Positions 7,141 to 15,836 of a stretch of 64,000 bases of DNA are shown one piece after another (position 1 is the first letter of the stretch; every line of letters begins with the position of its first letter). This stretch comes from Kitasatospora sp. NBC_00458 (GTDB lineage: Bacteria; Actinomycetota; Actinomycetes; Streptomycetales; Streptomycetaceae), in NCBI RefSeq assembly GCF_036013975.1, contig NZ_CP107904.1, forward strand, positions 5,171,001 through 5,235,000. The letters run 5' to 3'. The notes beneath the pieces were generated by a model. That model was not told where the DNA came from and made no database searches. It was given only the letters and a program-made list of their open reading frames with translations. Position numbers and translations under genes: made by a program.

Positions 7141-8043
7141 GTGGCAGCACCGGATGCGGGAACGCTGGACGCCGGGGAGAACACCGTCCCGGTCCGGCCG
7201 CGGGTCGGGCACATTCAGTTCCTGAACTGCGTGCCCCTCTACTGGGGACTGGCCAGGACCGGCAACCTGCTCGACCTGGACCTCACCAAGGACACCCCGG
7301 AGAAGCTCAGCGACCAACTGGTCGGCGGCTCCCTCGACATCGGGCCGATCACCTGCGTGGAGTACCTCCGGCACGCGGACGAGCTGCTGGTGATGCCCGA
7401 CATCGCGGTCGGCAGCGACGGCCCCGTGATGTCCTGCGTGATCGTCAGCAAGGTGCCGCTGGCCGAACTGGACGGCCGGAGGGTCGCCCTCGGCTCCACC
7501 AGCCGGACCTCGGTACGGCTCGCCCGGCTGCTGCTGGAGGAGCGGGAGGGCGTGCGCCCGGAGTACTTCAGCTGCCCGCCCGACCTGGACGCCATGCTCG
7601 CGGAGGCCGACGCGGCCGTCCTGATCGGCGACCCGGCGCTCCGCGCCTACCTCGGCCAGGCCGCCGCGCAGGGACTGGCGGTCCACGACCTCGGCGAGAT
7701 GTGGAAGGAGTGGACCGGCCTGCCGTTCGTCTTCGCGGTCTGGGCCGCCCGCCGCGACTTCGCCGAGCGCCGGCCGGAGCTGACCGCGGCGGTGCACCGG
7801 GCCTTCCTGGAGTCCCGGGACCTCTCGCTGGTGGAGGCCCGCGAGGTCGCCGCGCACGCGGCCCGCTGGGAGGCGTTCGACGCGGGTGTGCTGGAGCGGT
7901 ACTTCAGCGAGGCGCTGGACTTCTCGCTCGGCGAGCGGCAGCTGGCCGGGCTGGCCGAGTTCGCCCGCCGGGTCGCGCCCGACAGCGGCTTCGCGCCGGA
8001 CGTGGCGGTGCGGCTGCTGGAACCGGCGCCCGTCGTGGCCTGA
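7141..8043 (+). CDS. mqnA: Chorismate dehydratase MqnA (futalosine menaquinone pathway)
   Basis: A 300-residue protein starting at GTG 7141, with AAGGGAG about 7 bp upstream. After a short tail the MqnA core begins with R-V-G-H-I-Q-F-L-N-C-V-P-L-Y-W-G-L. It continues with D-I-G-P-I-T-C-V-E-Y, the S-T-S-R-T-S-V binding loop and W-x-x-W-T-G-L-P-F-V-F-A-V-W. MqnA dehydrates chorismate to 3-[(1-carboxyvinyl)oxy]benzoate, the first step of the futalosine route to menaquinone. The protein is cytosolic and of normal length. mqnC follows after one intervening kinase gene; mqnB, mqnD and mqnE are not in the window. Confidence 0.93.
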   Translation: MAAPDAGTLDAGENTVPVRPRVGHIQFLNCVPLYWGLARTGNLLDLDLTKDTPEKLSDQLVGGSLDIGPITCVEYLRHADELLVMPDIAVGSDGPVMSCVIVSKVPLAELDGRRVALGSTSRTSVRLARLLLEEREGVRPEYFSCPPDLDAMLAEADAAVLIGDPALRAYLGQAAAQGLAVHDLGEMWKEWTGLPFVFAVWAARRDFAERRPELTAAVHRAFLESRDLSLVEAREVAAHAARWEAFDAGVLERYFSEALDFSLGERQLAGLAEFARRVAPDSGFAPDVAVRLLEPAPVVA

Positions 8044-8314
8044 CGCCGTCGGGGCCGGACCCTCCCGGGGCCTGGCGCCGGGACGGACCGGTCCCGCAGG
8101 CGTCAGGCGGCAGGCATCCGGCGTCAGGCGTCAGGCGTCACGCGTCCGAGGATCTCCGGCGTCCGGCGATGTCCGGCGTCCGGCGCGTCCTGACCGTGGA
8201 CCGGAAGGGGCGGGCCGCGTGATGTGGCCCGCCGCGGTTCCCCGCCCGGTAGCGTCTGCACCCGGAATCCGTGCCCCGGAGGCGGGGCCGTGCGGCGACG
8301 GGAGCGTGCGGGGG
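8044..8314. other. Gap with imperfect GGCGTCAGGC-type repeats between mqnA and the kinase gene
   Basis: About 90 bp (8098-8185) are built from near-repeats of GGCGTCAGGC and CCGGCGTCCGGC. I see no gene and no clear terminator; a kinase promoter probably lies in the second half. Confidence 0.5.
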
Positions 8315-10072
8315 ATGCAGGCACTGGGATCGGACGATCCGCGCCGGGTGGGCGCCTACCGGCTGCTGCGGCGGCTCGGCGCGGGCGGCATGGGCCGGGT
8401 CTACCTCGGGCGGACCGCGGGCGGCCGCACGGTCGCGGTCAAGGTGGTGCGCGGGGAGCTGGCCGAGGACGCCGAGTTCCGCGCCCGGTTCCGGCAGGAG
8501 GTGGACGCCGCCCGCCGGGTCGGCGGCTCCTGGACGGCACCGGTCCTGGACGCCGACACCGAGGGCGAACACCCCTGGGTGGCCACCGGCTACGTCGCCG
8601 GCCCCGCGCTCGGCGCCGCCGTCACGGAGCACGGGCCGCTCTCCGAACCGGCCGTCCGGACCCTCGGCGCCGGTCTGGCGGAGGCGCTCGACCACGTCCA
8701 CGGCCTCGGGCTGGTCCACCGCGACGTCAAACCGTCCAACGTGCTGCTCACCCTCGACGGCCCGCGGCTGATCGACTTCGGCATCGCCCGGGCGCTGGAC
8801 GCCGCCAGCGGGCTCACCCAGTCCGGCTACGTGGTCGGCTCACCCGGCTTCATGTCGCCCGAACAGGCGAACGGGCAGCTCGCCGGTGCGCCCAGCGACG
8901 TCTTCTCGCTCGGCGCCGTGCTCGGCTACGCCGCGACCGGGGCGCACCCCTTCGGCGAGGGCGTGAGCGCCGCCGTCCTCCTCTACCGGGTGGTGCACGA
9001 GGAGCCGGACCTCTCCGGTCTCGCCGAGGGTCCGTTGCGCTCGACCGTGCTCGCCTGCCTGGCCAAGGACCCGGCGGCCCGGCCGACACCGCGGGAGCTG
9101 CGCGCCCGGTTGGATCCGGACGGCTCGGCCTTCGCCCGGCTGGGACAGGGCGGCTGGCTGCCGCCGGCGCTGGCCGCGGCGGTCGGACGGAGCGCGGTGC
9201 AGCTGCTCGACCTGGAGGCGGAGGAGTCGTCGTTCGTGACCGCGCCGGGGGCGGACCGGACACCGACCTTCGTCCCCGGGCCCGGTCCGGGTGCCGGAGC
9301 GGGGCCGGGTGCCGGAGCGGAGCGGGGCGCGGGTGCCGGGGAGGTGCCGACGGGCGGGGCGGGACCCCGGCGCCGGTACGGGGCCGCGCTCGTCGCGGGC
9401 GCGCTGCTGCTGGTGGCGGCCTGCGGGTACGGCGCCTTCCAGCTCTGGGGGAAGGGGGACCCGCCGGCCTCCGTCACGGGTGCGGGCACGGGGACTGCGA
9501 CTGCGATCGGGACCGGGGCTGCGACCGGGACGGGGACTGCGACCGGGACGGGCTCGGGTTCGGGATCGCCGAGTGGCCCGGCCGTCGGGGGCGCGACCCG
9601 GCCGCCGCCGTCGAGCACGTCCGGCGGGCCCTCGCGCGGGGCGACGCCGACGGGCGCGGCCACACCGTCCGGCAGTGCCTCCGCGAGCGGTGCCCCGGCC
9701 GGCGGGCCGAGCGTCGTCCCGGAACCCTTCCTCGGTACCTGGCGCGGCGAGATGGCCACCCAGAAGGGGGTGCCCGCCGGTACGACCACCGTGGTCGTCG
9801 GGAAGGCGGCGCTCGGTCAGGAGGCCACCACCAGCCGAAACGAGCTCACCGGCCTGCTCTCGGTCAGCTGCGAGGGCGCCTGGACGCTCACCTCGGCCGA
9901 GCCGGAGAAGCTGGTGTTCACCTCCCGGCTGGTCCGCTCCTCGCTGCCCGGCGCGTGCACCGGCGGCTCCTACTCCGAGACGCTGACCCTGCAGAAGGAC
10001 GGCACGGTCCTCTTCACCTCGGCCGACCCGAAGGCCGGAAACCCCTCCGGGACGCTGCGGCGGGCGGGCTGA
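8315..10072 (+). CDS. Membrane-anchored Ser/Thr protein kinase (PknB/Hanks type)
   Basis: A 585-residue kinase. The glycine loop is at about residues 22-28 (G-A-G-G-M-G-R), the ATP-binding Lys is K43 in V-A-V-K-V-V, the catalytic loop is H-R-D-V-K-P-S-N with D137, and DFG starts at D154. A Gly/Ala-rich linker leads to one membrane helix at about 356-378. An extracellular part follows: a Thr/Gly/Ser/Pro-rich stalk, then a globular domain from P-E-P-F-L-G-T-W-R-G-E-M that may sense a ligand. It has no PASTA repeats. The start is ATG 8315; GTG 8306 is three codons upstream. Its position between mqnA and mqnC suggests, but does not prove, a link to respiration. Confidence 0.92.
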   Translation: MQALGSDDPRRVGAYRLLRRLGAGGMGRVYLGRTAGGRTVAVKVVRGELAEDAEFRARFRQEVDAARRVGGSWTAPVLDADTEGEHPWVATGYVAGPALGAAVTEHGPLSEPAVRTLGAGLAEALDHVHGLGLVHRDVKPSNVLLTLDGPRLIDFGIARALDAASGLTQSGYVVGSPGFMSPEQANGQLAGAPSDVFSLGAVLGYAATGAHPFGEGVSAAVLLYRVVHEEPDLSGLAEGPLRSTVLACLAKDPAARPTPRELRARLDPDGSAFARLGQGGWLPPALAAAVGRSAVQLLDLEAEESSFVTAPGADRTPTFVPGPGPGAGAGPGAGAERGAGAGEVPTGGAGPRRRYGAALVAGALLLVAACGYGAFQLWGKGDPPASVTGAGTGTATAIGTGAATGTGTATGTGSGSGSPSGPAVGGATRPPPSSTSGGPSRGATPTGAATPSGSASASGAPAGGPSVVPEPFLGTWRGEMATQKGVPAGTTTVVVGKAALGQEATTSRNELTGLLSVSCEGAWTLTSAEPEKLVFTSRLVRSSLPGACTGGSYSETLTLQKDGTVLFTSADPKAGNPSGTLRRAG

Positions 10073-10234
10073 CGCGGGGGAGCGGAGGCGCTGGCGTAGG
10101 CTGAACCGGATGCAGCCCGGTGTCGCGGCCCGGCGGTTCGGTCCGCCGCTGCGACCCGACGGTGCAGCCCGGGACCGTGCCCGTCCGGCAGCGCCCGCAA
10201 GACCAGCAGTACCCGAGAGAGAGAAGGCCGTCAG

Positions 10235-11458
10235 GTGTCCGAGCTCGCAGCGACCACCCTCGATGCGCCCAGCACCGACCTGCAGGCCGTGCTCGACCGG
10301 GCGGCCGGCGGCGGCCGGATCAGCCCGGAGGAGGCGCTGGAGCTCTACCGCTCGGCCCCGCTGCACGCGCTCGGCTCCGCCGCCGACGCGGTGCGCCGCC
10401 GCCGCTACGCCGGCACCGAGCACATCGCGACGTACATCATCGAGCGCAACATCAACTACACCAACGTCTGTGTGACGGCGTGCAAGTTCTGCGCCTTCTA
10501 CGTGGCGCCGAAGAGCACCAAGGGCTGGTCCCGCGACCTCGACGAGATCCTGCGCCGCTGCGCGGAGACGGTCGAGCTGGGCGGCACCCAGATCATGTTC
10601 CAGGGCGGCCACCACCCGGACTACGGCGTCGAGTACTACGAGACCGCCTTCTCGGCGATCAAGGCGGACTTCCCGCAGCTGGTGATCCACTCGCTGGGCG
10701 CGTCCGAGGTCGACCACATGGCCCGGATCTCCGGCGTCTCGGTCGAGGAGGCCATCACCCGGATCCACAAGGCGGGCCTCGACTCCTTCGCCGGCGCCGG
10801 CGCCGAACTGCTGCCGGAGCGCCCGCGCAAGGCGATCGCCCCGCTCAAGGAGTCCGGCGAGCGCTGGCTGGAGATCATGGAGACCGCCCACGGCCTGGGC
10901 GTCGAATCCACCTCCACCATGCTGATGGGCACCGGCGAGCCCAACGCCGAGCGGATCGAGCACCTGCGGATGATCCGTGAGGTGCAGGACCGCACCGGCG
11001 GGTTCCGCGCCTTCATCCCCTACACCTACCAGCCCCAGAACAACCACCTGAAGGGGTCGACCCAGGCGACCGTCTTCGAGTACCTGCGGATGATCGCCAT
11101 CGCCCGCCTCTTCCTGGACAACGTGGCCCACATCCAGGGCTCCTGGCTCACCACGGGCAAGGAGGCCGGCCAGCTGTCGCTCCACTACGGCGCGGACGAC
11201 CTGGGCTCGGTCATGCTGGAGGAGAACGTGGTCTCGGCGGCCGGCGCCAAGCACCGGTCCAACCTCACCGAGCTGATCCACCTGATCCGGGCCGCCGACC
11301 GCGTCCCCGCCCAGCGCTCGACCACCTACGAGCACCTGCGGGTGCTGGACGACCCGGCGAACGACCCGGTCGACCCGCGGGTCGCCTCGCACATCGCCTC
11401 CACCGCGATCGAGGGCGGTACGGCGCACCCCGAGCTGAAGATCCTCGACAACGGCTGA
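10235..11458 (+). CDS. mqnC: Cyclic dehypoxanthinyl futalosine synthase MqnC (radical SAM)
   Basis: A 407-residue radical SAM enzyme. The [4Fe-4S] cysteines are C79, C83 and C86 in N-V-C-V-T-A-C-K-F-C-A-F-Y, typical of the MqnC/MqnE/CofGH branch. Further family signatures are M-F-Q-G-G-H-H-P-D-Y-G, F-I-P-Y-T-Y-Q-P-Q-N-N and the C-terminal H-R-S-N-L-T-E-L-I. It cyclises dehypoxanthinyl futalosine to a naphthoquinone-type intermediate. GAGAAGG lies upstream of GTG 10235. A -10-like TAGGCT near 10097 could drive it separately from the kinase. The amidohydrolase-like gene follows after 14 bp, so the two are probably co-transcribed. Confidence 0.95.
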   Translation: MSELAATTLDAPSTDLQAVLDRAAGGGRISPEEALELYRSAPLHALGSAADAVRRRRYAGTEHIATYIIERNINYTNVCVTACKFCAFYVAPKSTKGWSRDLDEILRRCAETVELGGTQIMFQGGHHPDYGVEYYETAFSAIKADFPQLVIHSLGASEVDHMARISGVSVEEAITRIHKAGLDSFAGAGAELLPERPRKAIAPLKESGERWLEIMETAHGLGVESTSTMLMGTGEPNAERIEHLRMIREVQDRTGGFRAFIPYTYQPQNNHLKGSTQATVFEYLRMIAIARLFLDNVAHIQGSWLTTGKEAGQLSLHYGADDLGSVMLEENVVSAAGAKHRSNLTELIHLIRAADRVPAQRSTTYEHLRVLDDPANDPVDPRVASHIASTAIEGGTAHPELKILDNG

Positions 11459-11472
11459 GCGCGCCCACCGTC

Positions 11473-12183
11473 GTGCTGACCCTGCACCGGGCGGCCCGTG
11501 TGCTGCCCGATCCGGCCGATCCCACCGCCCCGTCCCACGCCGACGGGGCGGTGCTCGTGCGCGGCGGGCTGATCGCCGCCGTCGGCCCGTACGCCGGGCT
11601 GGCGGCGGATCACCCGGCGGCGCGGGTGCGGGACTGGGGCGACGGGCTGCTCGCGCCCGGCCTCCGCAACCCCCACGGGCACTGGCTGCTGGAGTGCGCG
11701 TACCACCCGGACCCGCGCGAGGAGATCGGGGACGAGCCGGTGCCCGGGGGCCTCGGGGGCCTCGGGGGGCTCGGGGAGCCGGCCGACGAGGCGCGGTGCG
11801 GCGCGAGCGCCCGGCGCGGGCTGCAGCGGATGCTCGGGTTCGGGGTGACGGCGGTGACCGGGCCGTTCGAACGGGCCTCGGTGCGGACGGCCGTCGCGCG
11901 GTCGGGGCTGAGCGTGCCGGGTGGACCGGGTGGACCGGGTGAGCTGGGTGAGCTGGGTGGCGTCGGCGGCGACGGTGGTCACGGCGGCTCCGGTGCGGCG
12001 GGGATCGGCGAGGGGCCGTTGGACCCGCTCCTGGTGCTTCCGTTCGCCGAGGCCGTGTACGGCCGGCTGGGCGTCGGGGGCCGGGCGGACTTCGCCGTCT
12101 TCGAGCCCGGCCCGGACGGGCCGCGGGCCGGTGGCTGCCGGGCCACGGTGCTGGCCGGGCGGCTCGTGTTCCGCCGACGCTGA
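11473..12183 (+). CDS. Amidohydrolase/imidazolonepropionase-like protein, shortened
   Basis: A 236-residue protein from GTG 11473. The N-terminus follows the amidohydrolase composite domain, and A-P-G-L-R-N-P-H-G-H-W contains an HxH metal motif (H68, H70). The barrel that should follow (about 250 residues with further His and Asp metal ligands) is largely missing. In its place are G-L-G-G-L and Gly-rich tracts encoded by small DNA repeats, followed by the terminal L-G-V-G-G-R-A-D-F-A-V-F-E strand seen at amidohydrolase C-termini. Catalysis is doubtful. It is probably co-transcribed with mqnC; it may be a degenerate deaminase or a structural protein. Confidence 0.6.
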   Translation: MLTLHRAARVLPDPADPTAPSHADGAVLVRGGLIAAVGPYAGLAADHPAARVRDWGDGLLAPGLRNPHGHWLLECAYHPDPREEIGDEPVPGGLGGLGGLGEPADEARCGASARRGLQRMLGFGVTAVTGPFERASVRTAVARSGLSVPGGPGGPGELGELGGVGGDGGHGGSGAAGIGEGPLDPLLVLPFAEAVYGRLGVGGRADFAVFEPGPDGPRAGGCRATVLAGRLVFRRR

Positions 12184-12541
12184 CGCGGAGGGCCGGGGCG
12201 GGTGAGGGCGGGGGTCGGGGCCGGTGAGAGCGGGGGCCGGGGCCGGCCGCCGAGATCGACGCGGCGCCGATGTCCCCGTGCTACTCATTGGTAGTCCTAC
12301 CGTCATACTGCTGCTTTCCGCTGGGCGGCGGTACTCCCGTGCGGTGCAGGGGACTTGCTTCGTGTGCCGTCGAACTGTGCGGGCGGCCGGGTCGCCTGAT
12401 TCACCCTTCGCCGTGACCTGAGGGCCCGCCAGCGGATAGCATCCGGCTCAGCTCAGTCCGTACCCTCACCACACTCCCGCCCGGGTCCTCCGGGTGGCGG
12501 GGCCCCGCCCGAGGTCCCGAACGCAAGCCAGGACAGGAACC
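12184..12541. other. 358-bp gap upstream of the small membrane protein
   Basis: The first 80 bp are GC-rich low-complexity sequence. From 12280 the DNA is less GC-rich, with TTGGTAGTCCTACC (a short GGTAG/CTACC inverted repeat) followed by GTCATACT, which may be a promoter. No convincing gene is present. Confidence 0.4.
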
Positions 12542-13129
12542 ATGCGATCCGCGACCGTCCCCCCGCCGCGCTTCCCGCGGTTGGGCCGTGGCTGGTACCT
12601 CACCGCCGTGCTCAGTGCCGTGCTGGCCGTCGGCATGTGCCTGCTGGGCTGGCGTCAGGCCGAGCAGGCCGACCGGATCGGCGCGCACCCGGTGAGAGTC
12701 GAGGGCACCGTCACCCAGCTCGCCGCCGGCGGCGGCTCCTACAGCACCGTCAGCTACCGGGCCGTCGGCCAGCAGCACACCGCGGCCGCGCTGCCGCTCG
12801 CCGACGGCGTGAAGGTCGGCGACACGGTCTGCCTGGAGCACGCGGCCGACGACGCGGGCGCGGTCCGGGTCTGCGGCGACACCTACCCCCAGCCGTTCGG
12901 CGTCGGGCTGGCCCGGTTCAGCGTGCCGGTGGCGATCGTGCTCCTCGTCGTCTGCCTGATGAGGATCCGGCGGCACCGGCGGGACGTGGCCGTCCGGAGC
13001 GGGCAGAACCGGATCGCCACCACCGTGGCCCTGGCGACCGGCGCGCTGGCCGAAGGAATGCCGGCGATAACGCACGGCAAGCGCTCGCGTCGCAAGCGCC
13101 GCTCGGCCGGGCGGCGCGGCCTGCACTGA
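12542..13129 (+). CDS. Two-helix membrane protein, DUF3592-like
   Basis: A 195-residue protein. Helix 1 is at about residues 16-36 (Y-L-T-A-V-L-S-A-V-L-A-V-G-M). A roughly 80-residue external loop follows, with a strand-rich V-R-V-E-G-T-V and V-K-V-G-D-T-V-C-L-E pattern and two cysteines. Helix 2 is at about 121-138 (V-P-V-A-I-V-L-L-V-V-C-L). The very basic C-terminal tail is K-R-S-R-R-K-R-R. This resembles DUF3592 proteins, whose function is unknown. ATG 12542 has ACAGGA upstream; an earlier in-frame start at 12494 would add a non-conserved basic tail. It sits between mqnC and menG on the same strand. Confidence 0.6.
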   Translation: MRSATVPPPRFPRLGRGWYLTAVLSAVLAVGMCLLGWRQAEQADRIGAHPVRVEGTVTQLAAGGGSYSTVSYRAVGQQHTAAALPLADGVKVGDTVCLEHAADDAGAVRVCGDTYPQPFGVGLARFSVPVAIVLLVVCLMRIRRHRRDVAVRSGQNRIATTVALATGALAEGMPAITHGKRSRRKRRSAGRRGLH

Positions 13130-13298
13130 CGCGCCGCCCGCGCCGGGACGCGGCACGGGCGGACGCCCGCGCACCGGGACTCCGCCGCGCGGGCCCCGGC
13201 CTCCGCCTCCGCGGGGGAGGGCCCGGCCCGCACCGCCCGGATCGCCTCGGACGTGCCCCCTTGCCCGGATCGTCGGGCCCAGGGTGAACAATGGGGTC

Positions 13299-13991
13299 GT
13301 GACCCGAGCCTCCCTGGACAAGCAGCCGCACGAAGTCGCCGCCATGTTCGACGACGTCGCGGCCAAGTACGACCGCACCAACGACGTGCTCTCCCTCGGC
13401 CAGGCCCGTGCCTGGCGCCGGGCGGTGGCCGAGGCGGTGGCCGCCGGACCGGGGGACCTCGTACTCGACCTCGGCGCCGGCACCGGCACCTCCTCGCTGC
13501 CCTTCCTGGAGGCGGGCGCGCAGGTCGTCCCCTGCGACTTCTCGGTCGGCATGCTCGCCGAGGGCAAGCGCCGTCACCCCGAGCTGGCGCTGACGGCCGG
13601 CGACGCCACCAGGCTGCCGTTCGCCGACGACACCTTCGACTCGGTGACGATCTCCTTCGCACTGCGCAACGTCCACGAGACCGAGACGGCGCTGCGCGAG
13701 ATGCACCGGGTGACCAAGCCCGGCGGCAAGCTGGTGATCTGCGAGTTCTCCACGCCGACCTGGACGCCGTTCCGGACGGTGTACACCGAGTACCTGATGC
13801 GGGCACTGCCGCCGGTCGCCACCGCGGTCAGCAGCAACCCGGACGCGTACGTCTACCTCGCCGAGTCCATCCGGGAGTGGCCCGACCAGCCCGGGTTGGC
13901 CGGGATGCTGCAGGAGGCGGGCTGGTCCAAGGTGGCCTGGCGCAACCTGACCGGCGGCATCGTGGCGCTGCACCGGGCCTACAAGGTCTGA
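13299..13991 (+). CDS. menG: Demethylmenaquinone methyltransferase MenG/UbiE
   Basis: A 230-residue class I SAM methyltransferase. SAM motif I (V-L-D-L-G-A-G-T-G) lies at residues 55-63. The UbiE signatures Y-D-R-T-N-D-V-L-S-L-G near 24-34 and F-A-L-R-N-V-H-E are present, as is R-V-T-K-P-G-G-K-L-V-I-C-E-F-S. It methylates demethylmenaquinone to menaquinone, the last step of the pathway begun by MqnA. I use GTG 13299 because the conserved part begins A-S-L-D-K-Q-P. ATG 13284, with AGGGTG 6 bp upstream, is a good alternative that adds five residues. Confidence 0.93.
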   Translation: MTRASLDKQPHEVAAMFDDVAAKYDRTNDVLSLGQARAWRRAVAEAVAAGPGDLVLDLGAGTGTSSLPFLEAGAQVVPCDFSVGMLAEGKRRHPELALTAGDATRLPFADDTFDSVTISFALRNVHETETALREMHRVTKPGGKLVICEFSTPTWTPFRTVYTEYLMRALPPVATAVSSNPDAYVYLAESIREWPDQPGLAGMLQEAGWSKVAWRNLTGGIVALHRAYKV

Positions 13992-14205
13992 CCGTCAGGT
14001 CCGGCCGCCCGGCGCCGCGGTGCGCGGCGCTGCGGTGCCCGGCGGGGCGCGGAAGGGCCCGTCGGGCCGGGGCGGCCCGCCGGGGCCGGTGCCCCGGTGC
14101 CGACCGTGGCTCCGGCCGGCGCCCGGTCCGGAACTCGTAGACTCGTCCAAGCCCAGCCGCGCCGGCCCCCGACGGCCGGCCGACCCCAGCAGGAGTGTGC
14201 CCACC

Positions 14206-15510
14206 GTGTCCGAGACCGCCGTTGACCTGAGCGCAGGCGTTGTGGAGAGCACCGCGGACGTCATCGTGGTCGGCGCCGGCCCGGCCGGCTCCGCCACCGC
14301 GTACTACCTGGCCCAGGCCGGTCTGGACGTGCTGCTGCTGGAGAAGACCTCCTTCCCCCGGGAGAAGGTCTGCGGTGACGGGCTCACCCCGCGCGCCACC
14401 AAGCAGCTGGTCGACATGGGCATCGACGTGTCCACCGCGAACGGCTGGCTCCACAACAAGGGGCTGCGGATCATCGGCGGCGGCGTCCGGCTGGAGCTGG
14501 ACTGGCCGGAGCTGTCGGCCTTCCCCGACTACGGGCTGGTCCGCAAGCGGGCCGACTTCGACGAGCTGCTCGCCCGTCAGGCCGAGAAGGCGGGTGCCCG
14601 GCTCTACGAGCGGTGCAACGTCAGCGGCCCTGTGCTGGACGACCGGACCGGCCGGATCGTCGGCGTCACGGCCCGCCTCGGCGACGAGAAGCGCGCGGTG
14701 ACCTTCCGCGCGCCGCTGGTGGTGGCCGCCGACGGCAACTCCACCCGGCTGTCCCTCGCCATGGGTCTGCACCGCCGCGAGGACCGTCCGATGGGCGTCG
14801 CCTACCGGACGTACTTCACCTCCCCGCGCCACGACGACGACTACCTGGAGTCCTGGCTGGAGCTGTGGGACACCCGCGGCAGCGAGCGGAAGCTGCTGCC
14901 CGGCTACGGCTGGGTCTTCGGCATGGGCGACGGCACCTCCAACGTGGGCCTCGGCATCCTCAACTCCTCGCCGGCCTTCGGCGAGCTGGACTGGCGCGAG
15001 GTGCTCAAGGCCTGGTGCGCCAGCATGCCCGAGGAGTGGGGCTACACCCCCGAGAACATGACCGACCCGATCCGCGGAGCGGCCCTGCCGATGGCCTTCA
15101 ACCGGCAGCCGCACTACACCCGCGGCCTGCTGCTGGTCGGCGACGCCGGCGGCATGGTCAACCCGTTCAACGGCGAAGGCATCGCCTATGCGATGGAATC
15201 CGGTCAGATCGCCGCCGGGGTCATCGTCCAGGCCCACGCCCGGGTCACCGAGGCCGGTCGCGAGCGGGCCCTCCAGGCCTACCCGCGCATCCTCAAGGAC
15301 GTCTACGGCGGCTACTACACCCTCGGCCGCGCCTTCGTGAAGCTCATCGGCAACCCGAAGGTCATGCAGCTCGCCACCCAGCGCGGGCTGACCCACCCGA
15401 TCCTGATGAAGTTCGTCCTCAAGATGCTGGCCAACCTCACCGACCCCCAGGGCGGCGACGCGATGGACCGCATCATCAACGGCCTCGCCAAGGTCGCGCC
15501 GAACGCCTGA
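14206..15510 (+). CDS. Geranylgeranyl reductase family FAD-dependent oxidoreductase
   Basis: A 434-residue flavoprotein. The FAD dinucleotide-binding motif V-G-A-G-P-A-G-S-A lies at residues 22-30, followed by E-K-T-S-F-P-R-E-K-V-C-G-D-G-L-T-P-R, a hallmark of the GGR/menaquinone reductase family. G-D-A-G-G-M-V-N-P-F-N-G-E-G-I is the second FAD motif. Family members saturate prenyl chains. In actinobacteria a close relative (MenJ) reduces one isoprene unit of menaquinone, and the location right after menG supports that role. AGGAG lies 10 bp before GTG 14206. A GC-rich tandem repeat follows the stop codon. Confidence 0.88.
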   Translation: MSETAVDLSAGVVESTADVIVVGAGPAGSATAYYLAQAGLDVLLLEKTSFPREKVCGDGLTPRATKQLVDMGIDVSTANGWLHNKGLRIIGGGVRLELDWPELSAFPDYGLVRKRADFDELLARQAEKAGARLYERCNVSGPVLDDRTGRIVGVTARLGDEKRAVTFRAPLVVAADGNSTRLSLAMGLHRREDRPMGVAYRTYFTSPRHDDDYLESWLELWDTRGSERKLLPGYGWVFGMGDGTSNVGLGILNSSPAFGELDWREVLKAWCASMPEEWGYTPENMTDPIRGAALPMAFNRQPHYTRGLLLVGDAGGMVNPFNGEGIAYAMESGQIAAGVIVQAHARVTEAGRERALQAYPRILKDVYGGYYTLGRAFVKLIGNPKVMQLATQRGLTHPILMKFVLKMLANLTDPQGGDAMDRIINGLAKVAPNA

Positions 15511-15513
15511 TCC

Positions 15514-15614
15514 CCCGGCGTCCCGGCGGCCCGGCGGCCCGGCGGCCCGGCGTCCCGGCGTCCCGGCCTCCCGGCGTCCCGGCCTCCCGGCCTCCCGGCC
15601 TCCCGGCCTCCCGG
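15514..15614. repeat. Tandem CCCGGC-based repeat, about 8-9 bp unit
   Basis: Roughly eleven head-to-tail units of the form CCCGGCGGC, CCCGGCGTC or CCCGGCCTC fill 100 bp directly after the reductase stop codon. The whole gap to 15836 (326 bp) shows no gene; the rest is GC-rich sequence without a clear signal. Confidence 0.75.
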
Positions 15615-15836
15615 AGCGTGGAACTGCCGCGCCGGGGTGATGGGTGCTGGGTTCTTGGTGCCGGGCTGCCGTGCTCTCGGGTCTCAGGGTGACCCGGTGA
15701 GGGGTCGCCCGGGCCGCCGGGCGGGCAGGCCGGTCCGGCGCGGCGCGGGCCTGCCGAACGGGGGCAGGCCGCGCAGGCCCGGCAGGACCGGCTGCAGGGG
15801 CGGCTGGGTGCCTCGGCGCCGTGCGTCACCCCGCGA

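Noticed and set aside
9478..9560. GGGACTGCGACC-type repeat as a separate genetic element
   Set aside because: It lies in frame within the kinase gene and encodes the Thr/Gly/Ala stalk, so it is explained as coding sequence.
12270..12416. A 48-codon Cys-containing frame upstream of the small membrane protein
   Set aside because: No promoter or ribosome site fits the ATG and the frame ends 126 bp before the gene; Cys content alone is not enough.
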